NCBI GenBank assembly: GCA_013399115.1
Contig: VXAA01002963.1
Span: 1,246,868 to 1,310,867 of the forward strand
Direction: 5' to 3'
Origin: Anseranas semipalmata
Taxonomy: Eukaryota > Chordata > Aves > Anseriformes > Anseranatidae
Length of the DNA stretch: 64,000 bases
Position numbers and translations under genes: made by a program. Shown piece by piece: positions 25,401-34,941 of the stretch (position 1 is the stretch's first letter; every line of letters begins with the position of its first letter). The notes below the pieces were generated by a model, which did not search any database, was not told the DNA's origin, and saw only the letters and a program-made list of their open reading frames with translations.

Positions 25401-28400
25401 TTCATTCACTGTATAAGGCAAAGAAACCATAGGGTTGTGGGTATGTGTGAGTATGCAATTAAAAGTAATTTCCTATGCTTTATTTGGGGCATTTCAATTA
25501 AGTAAGTACAACAATCACAATTCTATCATCTTGTAATTTTGAGTTGCTTGATTTTACAGTCTTTGCAATCCTAATGTTTCCTTAAATTGAAGTTCTTTTT
25601 CTTTTTCTTTTTGTTGGGATGTTATAATCTTATATACAATAAATACAGGCAGAAACGCAAAAATATGCAGTGTATAATTATTATCAAAGAAACTCAGTGT
25701 AGAATCTTCAGCGTCTTTCAAGAGAAAAAATGCTATGCAAAGAAAAACAAGATCATGTTAAGATTTAATACATCTCAAAGCCAACACAATTTGGTTTGAT
25801 ACATGACCCTTTTATTTTGCTGCCTTAAAATGTCTCCCTGCTGCCAAAACCATTTGTTACCTTCTTCCTTGGGGAAATATGCAAAGACATGCAGTTATGC
25901 TCAGGCCTCCCCACTGGAAGGTTTTTATTTCAATCCTATCAGCCTCTATTCTCGCCAATCATTTTTCTTTTGTTCTCAGTATCCATTCTTCCCAGTAATT
26001 CACTTGAACTACAATATCTGAGAAAGACTGAGTGCCACTGTAATTTAAAGGAAAAGATCTTTTCAGGCTGATTTGGTTTCAAGCAGCTTTTTGTGAGAGA
26101 GAGTGGTTTGCAGCCTCCAGACAATTAAATACACTGACGGAAGACTGTTTATCACCAATTAGTCCACACAGAAAATACCTTTATTTTTGGCAGAAGACAC
26201 CAAAAGCTAACAGCTGACATTGGATATAGCTTCTTGGTGAGTGACAATATAAAACCCAGCTATGCAAGCACATAGCAGTTTTTTGCTGCAGCTGTGACAA
26301 GAAGGTGGCAGGCTGCAATGGAAGTGACAGAAACTTGGAGTGAAACACTGACCACACCAAAATCCTCAGTCAGTGCCACCCACTTCAGCAGGGCCAAGAT
26401 TTCTACCCAGCTGAGCATTCAACTAACTATGTAGAAGCAGCTGGCACACTCAGTGTTGTGGCCATAGAGGAAAAGTGCCATGTCCTTCTCTACAATAGAC
26501 TTGACAAAAGCTTGAGAAATGGGACTGGCAAAGGATTTTTTTTGCCAAATAAGCAGCCTTGACTGCAGTTGGTCCAAACTCCTCCATCTGCAATGAATTT
26601 TCCATTAGGATTACAGACAAACTTTGTCATTTTGGAAAATCACATGAATGTGACAATGGAAGAGCATTAGAAAAGATAGAAGTGATGAATTCTGTTTTCT
26701 GGATTAAGTTTAGGCTAGTCATGATAAAGTTTTCCAGCAGCCTGAGCAATCTGCATTTTTTCTATGTCTGCCTTGGTCTACTTAAGAAGGGAATACTCAT
26801 TTCCAATAGTTGGAGTCTCTTCTGTACCTCCGAAATATCACCAATATTGAATATTGCTCTAATATATGCCTACAATGAAATCAAAGATGGTTTGCTTTGA
26901 TGTCAGTTAAGTAGAAATATCTAAAATCTGATGATCACATAAGGAAATAAGACACAAGATCTTATGCTACAGATCTCAGAAGGCAAAGACAGGGATTTTT
27001 TTTGGCTGGCTTAAGCAAAAGTACTATGGGGTGAGTTAGTAGGATGTTTGCTGGGACAGATATTGAACTGTAATTAACATCTTTTAAGGAAAATATAAAA
27101 CAGAGGAAGACTTCCACTTGTTACCACAATTAGCATGTCCTTGTGATAGGAGCTCAGCTCCAGACAGCAACAAGAAAGAGTAATGATCCTGAATGTTATT
27201 TTAATGCCAAAAGCTTTTTAAAGAGTAATGATTAAAATGTGTGAGAAAAAGGAAAAAAAAAAAAAAAAAAAGAGTACATAGAGTACAGAGGACAGTCAGG
27301 GCAGAACCTTCTCAGAGAAAAGGGTGGGAGAAATAATTCCTTGCTTCCTTTCCTTTCTAACTCTCCTCCACAAAAAGGAAGGGCTGAAGGGAAGATTCCT
27401 TCAGAAATATTTCAATGTCATCTTGACCTCTGGACAGGCAGGCATAAAAAATCTCCAAGGCAATAGGGGATCTTTTGAGTTCTTTTGTACCCAACCCACA
27501 ATATTTCTGAAACATGATGTCTCCACTTTTTTTTTTTTTCGTTCTTTTGTCATTCAAATTAGTACAGAGGTTCTGTAAAGCTATAGTTCTTGCACCGTCT
27601 TGTGTAAATAATAGATAGTATACAAGTAAGTGGGGAAGTAGGCTGTCAGCAAGTTGTCTCTATTCAATTTTGCTATCCAGGCAACTGCTCTCAGACCTAT
27701 CTTGGTTTAAATTGCAGACAAGATAACCAAGGTTGGGGTTATCTACATACTACCTACATACATATAGGGTCCATCCTATATGTATGGGCAGAACTAGAGA
27801 ATGCACTAGGCTGGATTTCCTAACGGGGTACCCATTCATCTCACTCTGGAGAGAAGTCTGGATATGAACTATCAAGAATGCCATACAGCTCACTGTGGAT
27901 TGAGGGTCCTGCTATGAAAGAGGGTGCTCTTTTTTCATGTTGGTAGAGATGCAGTGTACTCCCATCTGTCACCAGTGCAAAATGTTTCAAGATCCCCAGG
28001 TAAGAAGGGCTGTATGTGCAGGATGTATTACAAAAGCAATGCTGCCCAGAGAATGATAATCCACCTCTGTCTAATTGCAGATTTGGTTAACTGTGGAAAG
28101 AAAAGTCTCTCTCACTGACTTGTAAGTAGAACTAGACAAATTTTTTTTTTCAATGGAAAAAGTTTGCATCCAAATGAGCAGTTTCTTTGAAATACAAAGA
28201 TTTTTCATTTTAACAATTTTCAGTGAAAAAGCCTTCAAGTATTTTGTTTTGATAATGTTTAAATCTCTTTTATATTTCTCTTTTATGTCATAAATTCTAA
28301 GTGTATATATATATATCACTTCAGAATGTTCTGACAGTTTTGAAAGAAAATGCTCTGATTCATTTTGGAAATGGTTCTTTGAGGGGATATAAAGAACTTG

Positions 28401-29068
28401 CATCTCCCACAAATCTCTAAATTTAAACTTTTGCATTCAGATCTGGGGCAAAAACAAACACTGAAATGTCAGAATTTCATACATGATAGAAATTCTTTTT
28501 TTTTTTTTTTCTCATAACATTCTGTTTAGATTACCCTGCACAGTATGTGCCTTCCTTCTCTAGTCTGCTTTTGTGTTTGAAAAAATCAATTTGAACAATC
28601 TGAACAGAGATCTGCTGCTGGCCCTGGCCTGAAGGGTTTCAGAGTACCCATCATTCAGCCTACAGGGCTTGAGATACAAACTGATACTTGAGCTCAGCAA
28701 TGGGAAAAAATTGTAAAATCACAGCAGAAAAATAAAATAAAAAGATACTGACGTTTCCCTCTTAAAAAGAAAAAAAAGAAAGGATGTAATTTCATAACTT
28801 ACTTCTCTTTCCTCTCTTCATTTTCTTTTGTGCTTGTTAAATAAGACAGATGAGATTCCACCCTCTTCTAACAACTGCTGTTTGATAATGTTGGCAAATG
28901 ATTTTTTTCCTATGATTCAAAAGCCCTCGACTGAGTTGACCAAGACACTGAAGTGTTATGCCTGATCTAAAAAAGGACTTAATGGCTGGTTCAGACTACC
29001 TGAACTTCAGCCAGCTCCAAATTAAGGTGATTTTAAGTGTCTCTGTCTTAACGAACACTTCAGATTTT
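22467..29068. other. Single-copy AT-rich DNA with simple repeats, no gene seen
   Basis: It contains a (TTTG)n tract at 23701-23740, (TTG)n at 24643-24668, T-runs at about 25029-25067 and A19 at 27253-27271. There is also (TA)n near 28302-28316 and a T-run near 28496-28511. Frames up to 121 codons (28071-28436 minus) are lysine- and isoleucine-rich as expected from AT-rich chance sequence. Confidence 0.5.
23701..23740. repeat. (TTTG)n microsatellite
   Basis: Seven or so TTTG units run nearly without interruption. The two overlapping frames through it (FVCLFVCLF-like) are artefacts of the repeat. Confidence 0.9.
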
Positions 29069-29080
29069 CTAGTATCTTAC

Positions 29081-29251
29081 CCTTTGGAAATCAACAAAAA
29101 CATCCCAAGTTTGGGCTCCAAAGTTCTCTAAGCCATTAACCAGGGACTCCTGTACATTTGAAACATCCTTTCCTGCTGATGCTTGTGGAGTTTTTAGGCT
29201 TCCATTGCAGTTCAGATAAGCATTCTTGGTTAAGTCAGGTCTCTCAACCAT
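29081..29251 (-). CDS. Candidate first coding exon (unrecognised protein)
   Basis: On the minus strand an ATG at 29251 has A at -3 and G at +4, a good initiation context. It opens a 57-codon frame ending exactly at a splice-donor-like sequence AAAGG-GTAAGA (intron from 29080 leftwards), in phase 0. The frame would stop three codons later if unspliced. The peptide is balanced in composition, hydrophilic, without low-complexity runs, and starts MVERPDLTKNAYLNCNGSLK. I see no signal peptide, membrane helix or known domain. Upstream on the minus strand is an A-rich segment, so any 5' exon boundary is unclear; a weak acceptor-like CTTCTTTCCCTATGAG lies near 29310. It could be an alternative 5' exon of a gene extending leftwards, or chance. 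No partner exon is identified in the window. Confidence 0.25.
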
Positions 29252-29529
29252 TTTTATGTTTTATTTTTTATTTTTTTTATTTTTACTTTTTGCTGTCTCA
29301 TTGCTCATAGGGAAAGAAGACCACAAGATGACAAGAAGGAGATCATAACATTTATAGCATTTGTACCCTGTTAAGATACATCTTTCTACCTCTCAGTATA
29401 TATCTATCCCTCGTGCTGTGTGGGCAAATTGCTCATTGTAAACAACTCAGGATTTGGACTAAACTCTACCAATGTTTCGGCACTGAACTTCAGAAATTTC
29501 CTTTAAGAGGAACAATTACCTACAGTAAC

Positions 29530-30400
29530 AGTACCTGGACAAGCTTGAGAAGTGGGCCTATGTGAACCAAATGAGGTTCAACAAGTCCAAGTGCAGGGTG
29601 CTGCTCCTGGGTCGGAGCAATCCCAGGCATGAGTACAGACTGGGTGGAGAACTCGCTGAGAGCAGCCCTGTGGAGAGGGACTTGGGGGTTCTGGTGGATG
29701 AAAATCACGACATGAGCCAGCAGTGTGTGCTTGCAGCCCAGAAGGCCAACTGTGTCTTGGGCTGCATCAAAAGGGACATGGTCAGCAGGTTGAGGGAGGT
29801 GATTGTCCCCCTCTGCTCCGCCCTTGTGAGGCCCCACCTGGAGTACTGTGTTCAGCTCTGGGGCCCCCAGCACAAGAAGGACATGGACCTGTTAAAGCAG
29901 GTCCAGAGGAGGGCCACAAAGATGATCAGAGTGTTGGAGCACCTCTCATATGAAGAAGGGCTGAGAGAGCTGGGGATGTTCAGCATGGAGAAAAGAAGGC
30001 TCCAGGGAGACCTCATTGCGTCCTTTCAGTACTTAAAGGGGTCTTATAAAAAGGATGGAGAGGGGACTCTTTACTTGTATAGACAGGACAAGGGGCAACC
30101 GTTTTAAACTAAAAGCGTATAGATTTAGATTAGAAATTAGGAAGAAATTCTTCACTGTGAGGGTGGTGAGGCACTGGAACAGGTTGCCCGGAGAAGCTGT
30201 GGATGCCCCATCCCTGGAGGTGTTCAAGGCCAGGCTGGGTGGGGCTTTGGGTAACCTGATCTAGTGGGTGGCATCCCTGCCCATGGCAGGGGGGTTGGAG
30301 CCAGCTGATCCTTAAGGTTCCTTCCAACCCAAGCCACTCTATGAGTCTATGAGTCTATGATTCTGTGATTCTATGGTTCTATGGTTCTATGGTTCTATGA
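29530..30400 (+). mobile_element. CR1 LINE, 5'-truncated, plus strand, well preserved
   Basis: This is the best-preserved retroelement here. It carries the C-terminal part of the CR1 reverse-transcriptase protein in one open frame from 29562 to 30107 (181 codons), including [66 protein letters not shown] and [19 protein letters not shown]. It starts just downstream of the catalytic aspartate box, so no active site remains. The 3' untranslated part has the CR1 blocks GTGAGGCACTGGAACAGGTT and TTCCTTCCAACCC. It ends in an octamer-like tail of ATTCTATG/GTTCTATG units (about 30341-30400). The last codons of the protein are in other frames (30055-30264), showing a frameshift near 30050-30110. The low decay suggests a younger insertion than the other copies. 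Confidence 0.97.
30341..30400 (+). repeat. CR1 3'-terminal octamer tail
   Basis: Short units of the forms GTCTATGA, TTCTATGATT and GTTCTATG are repeated about seven times at the very end of the CR1. Avian CR1 elements end in a few such 8-base units instead of poly(A). Here the tail is longer than the usual two to four units, which points to expansion after insertion. Confidence 0.9.
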
Positions 30401-31588
30401 ACAGCCTGAAATCTGGCTGTTCACATTTGGATAGAAGTAGAAGAAAACAGTCACAAGAAAAATTCTACATTGATGCCTCCTACCTCAAAGAGGTGTTCTT
30501 TAAAACTTTCAAAAATTAGCTTCTTGTATCGTATTTTGTTCTGTCACCAAAAGAGAAATCAAGTATCACTACATGGCTAGAAGTGTCTGCAGGCTAATTA
30601 CCTCTGACTAATTGGTGTGGACATGGCTAATTTGCTAATAGAAAGGAGATAGGGTAATTTTCACAGAAAAGATAGGTTGATTTCAGGAGAAAAGAGCTGG
30701 GAACAGTTACATAAAGCAAGGCTGGGATTCATGAGTTTGAACACTAACTATTTTGTTAGTAACATCAGTACCAAGATCAGTGAGAAGATAGCTTTCTCAT
30801 TCACAGACAGTTTTTGCCCTTGTTGAAAACTGAACCTGCTTTCAGTCTCCCAAACTTGCCTTAATGTACCTTGAGCACACAGGTGAGCAGGATCCCAGGC
30901 TGCTGCAAGCTTCAGCGAAGAGCTCTGGGTCTCTGGGAAGAGTGGCTTGTTCCTCAAGTCTGATAACGCTGCACCAGGCCCTGTGCTTATACAAGCTGGG
31001 AGCACTTGAGCCCTCAACGGCAAAGCCTCCTATGATACACTGATGTACAAGTCAGTCGCAAAAGTCAGACCGTCCTAAACAAAATAAAAAACAAACAAAA
31101 AAAAGAAAACGACCACAAAAAGCTCTCTCTTCCCTCCAGCCCATCCTTATAAATTGGCCGGACTATACTTTCAGAGGTTTTCTGTTGTTTAGCTGATTCT
31201 TTCTGTTTCTGCACAACTATCACTAGCTTGCTCTCCCTATCTGCCCATTGGAAACAGAACCAGAAGTTGTAGAAGTTATCTGCTTTTAGACATTGCTCAC
31301 AAGAACATATCTTTGAGGTTTCTGATGCTGAGCAGCAGATTGTTGTTTGTTCTCAGTACATCAGACTGTAAATTCACTGAAAGTGATGTGGAAAACAAGT
31401 GTGTTCTTCTCGAACATGCACTATCACAGTGTCTGTGTGAGGTGTTGAGTATTCCTCACTGTCAACATGTTGTCAATAACTTCTGGGAAAGCAGTATAAA
31501 AATAATCAAACATACATAGTGAGACAGAGAGGGAACAGTACAGTTTCTGCACCTGTGAGTTAAAAATGTGCAAAAATAATTGCACATT
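30401..31588. other. Single-copy DNA, no gene seen
   Basis: I recognise no gene. A small stem-loop-capable sequence (nine-base arms TGAACAGCC and GGCTGTTCA) lies at 30398-30423, straddling the CR1 end. Confidence 0.5.
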
Positions 31589-31626
31589 TAAGAAATGTAG
31601 AGAATATTAAGAAATGTAGAGAATAT
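31589..31626. repeat. Perfect 19-base tandem duplication
   Basis: The unit TAAGAAATGTAGAGAATAT occurs twice head to tail without a mismatch, just upstream of the (TTTCC)n array. Confidence 0.95.
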
Positions 31627-31639
31627 CATAGTTATGGAG

Positions 31640-31745
31640 TTTCCTTTTCCTTTCCTTTCCTTTCCTTTCGTTTCCTTTCCTTTCCTTTCCTTTCCTTTCC
31701 TTTCCTTTCCTTTCCTTTCCTTTCCTTTCCTTTCCTTTCCTTCTT
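31640..31745. repeat. (TTTCC)n pentanucleotide array
   Basis: Roughly twenty TTTCC units, nearly perfect with one G interruption near 31670, form a pure pyrimidine tract of about 100 bases. Such tracts can adopt triplex structure and are usually length-polymorphic. Confidence 0.97.
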
Positions 31746-34660
31746 TTTAAACCCAGGGTTGATAGCTTTGGTTAGCATTGTGCATATCAACAGTAGAAAA
31801 CTGTTGTTATCCCTAAAAAATAACCTGCTGCATGAATGAGCTTAATGCACAATAAACTCAGTGGTGCAGATGCAAATTTAGGATGCTTGAAAACTAAAAT
31901 TTAGCTGGAGAGCTGTTTGGTGGGAGTATCTGTGTAGACACAAACAGAACATCTGCCTACATCTTGCCTGACTCTAAAGATGACATGCTGTGGAGTACAT
32001 GTAGCTTCCACTTAGAGGTAGGTGGAGCTCCAGCTGCTTGCAATGGCCTTTTGCATGTCAGAACTGATGGAGGGAGAGTAAAAGCAAACTCTCCCTAGGA
32101 ATCGGCTTTATTTTGCAGCTTTCACGGCATTTTTGAAAGGATAGTAATAATATACCTAGCTGATGGGATTACTGTTTTCTCTTTCTTCCTTTTAAATAGA
32201 AAAATAACTGACTTCTCAATGTGAATTGTTGTGTTACTAAGCAGGAAAAGCTCACTAGGTCTTTCTCCATCATTACACAACAGAAAAATGTAATATCCCG
32301 GGCTGACAGAAACTGAGGGAGAATAGTCATGCACAAAAAAACAAAACAACAAAAGACAGCTCTACTGAAGGGAAGGGAGAAAGGGAAGGAAGGAGGGAAG
32401 TGTTCTTCAGACATTCTAGGTGGGTTTGTATAGATTTATTGGGCTCAGAGCAATCTGTAGCCTGGTAAATTGGTGTTTGAGGGTGTCACAAACAATAATG
32501 TAGTGCATCTTGCACTACAACGTACAGGTGTCCAAAAGCTATTACAGTCCAACCACTGCACTGTAATTCTGTGTATGTGCCTGTGAGTGGTACCAGAAAA
32601 AATTTCTTTTTCTTTTTTTTTTTTTTTTTTTTTCATTTTGGGGGAACTATCGAAGAGGTCCTCACTCTGATAAAACTCTACCAAGTGGCCAAATAAAATT
32701 TTCTGCTGCCAGATTCGGCAATTACTCTTGTCGGTAATAACTCAAAGGGAAATAACTGTGTATTAGAAGTATGTCCTGCAACTTTTGATAGTTATGACAT
32801 TACAGCTTCCTGAAATAAATGGACTATTCTGTAAAATCTTGTATTGCTCCATGGTATTACAAACTTCTAACTCTTTAAAGACTACAAATGTGCTCTTTCT
32901 TTATCCTTGTTTTGTCAAAATTGGCTTGTTCTTTCTCAAATCTTTGTCAGAAATTCCTTGCCTGCTTCACTCTGGCTACTATGATAGCACAGCACTGCTG
33001 TAGGCTGAATAAACTGACCTTTTAAGGCTGTTATTGATGTTAGATATATTTTATTCCCATTGAATATTATAGTATCTGATAATATTTAATAAAGTCCAGT
33101 GATACACTCAGATTAAATTGTGCATGCTTCGTAAAGTGGCTCACTTTCTTACAATAATTTCCCTTTTGGTCTGAGGTGAAATTTTAAATCATATAAATAG
33201 TCATATGTAGGTCTGTTTACTCTCTGAGATAGTCAATTATGTTGGCTATGTTCAAAAAGTGTATGTCTATGTTATGTGTTTATATATGTGCACACATTAT
33301 ATATGTATATGCACATGTATTATATATATATATACATGTATGAAATATTTACAGCAAAAAATCTTGATGACCTCTTCGATTGTTTTCCTAATATACTTAG
33401 ACAGTTTTTCATTATGTTAGTCAAAACCCATATTCTACATTGGGCAAAGAATTATTTTTTACATGAAATAAGTTAGTATGATACTGGATACATTTGTATG
33501 TAAACAGAAACAGTAGTAAAAAGTGACAGAAGTTCTGCATGATCTCTGCATAGAAGGGAAATTGCTTTAGGATTTAACAGCAATTGAACCTGAATATTTC
33601 CAAGCAGCTGAAAGGCCAAAACCACTTATATCAATGAAATATTTTCATAGCTTCTGTGCCTAGAAAGCCTCCATCCATTGTTGAAAGCCTCCATCCAAGA
33701 CTTTATATGTGGAAAAAGTTAAACAACATTTGTAGTACTACTGTGATTTTGTTGCCATGGTCCACAGACTACTCACTGACCTGAAAACTGGAAGAAATAT
33801 CTTTTTTTTTTTTTTTTCAGATTAGCAGCTGCAAATTTATATGATGAATTTATGAACAGATTAGCCAGTTTATGGTGTGTACAAAAGAATTACAAATTGC
33901 TAGCCAACTTAGAAAAAAAAAAATCAATGAGGATTTTGTCCCTTACCAATAGTAGGAAGTGACAATATTCCCACAAGGTTTGAGAGCTTATCTCTGAAAG
34001 TGCATAGATAAGGCAATCAGGAGTTGGACCCCTTGCATAACACCACATGAACCTGTATTTACTGGTAGTTAAGACAAGAAAGACATCATCTGTCAAAAAC
34101 AATAGAGAATAATTTATAGCCAAAAGGGCAGAACATGCTTGATCCTTACCTGATTTTTTTTTTTTTTTGCAACATCCTCAACAACTGACCGTATCCATAA
34201 TGCTTTTCTTTCCATCTCCAAAGGAGACCTTAATGCATCATGTGCTTTGTTTTCTCTGGAGTTACTCTGTAAGACAAAAAGTAGCTTGTAATTCACATAA
34301 AACATTAACAGTGATCTTTTTGAACAAAAATTAGAACTTCTATTGGAATTGTGTTCCTACAGAGGATTGTGGATGGAAGCCATTCTCCAAGCTTAATGTT
34401 TTAAGACTTTAAGACCTTTAAATGTCATCTTTCAATGGATGAATTTTTCTCCTAATGGATCCATATATGATATGTACAAATAAAGTGAGTGAAAAAATCC
34501 ATGAAAGAGATGATGCTTTTGTATTTATTTCTCATTTCAGCACTTTTTTTCTTACTTGTCAAAAACAGTTTCTGCCTGCTCTGTTCTCTATCCTGTTAGA
34601 GCCAATTTCTGTCCCACTATCCCATTTATCTGGTTGGTTATGTTTTCATCTGCCATATCC
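31746..34660. other. Single-copy AT-rich DNA, no gene seen
   Basis: It contains a T-rich tract at about 32606-32633 and an AT/GT-rich alternating purine-pyrimidine stretch at 33279-33342. A 15-base repeat (GAAAGCCTCCATCCA) occurs twice at 33663-33697, and T-runs lie near 33802-33818 and 34157-34169. Confidence 0.5.
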
Positions 34661-34941
34661 TGTCTAGGTTACACCAAAATTAGTGTTGCACAAGCACTCA
34701 CTAGCAGAGGGTTTGTTAAAAAAAAAAAAAGAGCAATTTATTGGGATCTTGGCAGAAAGCCAAATCACATCTCTTGAACGGGGTGGTCATAGCTGTCTGG
34801 GTGGTAGTCGAGTCTCTGTTGTGAGAGTGGTAGATGAGACTACCTAAAGTGCTGTTCTGCTCAGTTCTTATAAGCTGGATGGACTGTGGTCCTACATGAC
34901 CACTCCAGCACATGCATCATTCATCATTAAAGATTACCACA
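34661..34941 (-). mobile_element. Putative short solo LTR (second type)
   Basis: Read on the minus strand this 281-base segment starts TGTGGTAATC and ends CCTAGACA, giving the TG...CA termini of an LTR. It holds a TATA-like CTTATAAG (within 34858-34877), a poly(A) signal AATAAA (34737-34742) some 120-130 bases downstream, and then a T-rich stretch. That is the expected U3-R-U5 order. The plus-strand flanks are ATATCC on the left and GAATCC on the right, sharing ATCC. This could be a decayed 6-base target-site duplication of the kind made by alpha/beta-type retroviruses. It does not resemble the large LTR family at 40988. No internal viral region is recognisable on either side, so it would be a solo LTR. 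The alternative is coincidence of signals in single-copy DNA. Confidence 0.45.

Noticed and set aside
28071..28436. 121-codon minus frame rich in Lys, Ile and Ser
   Set aside because: The composition is what AT-rich chance sequence gives; it has a (TA)n run inside and no domain.
30341..30400. Short regular repeats that could suggest a CRISPR-like or regulatory array
   Set aside because: They are the 3'-terminal octamer tail of an avian CR1, directly joined to its untranslated region.
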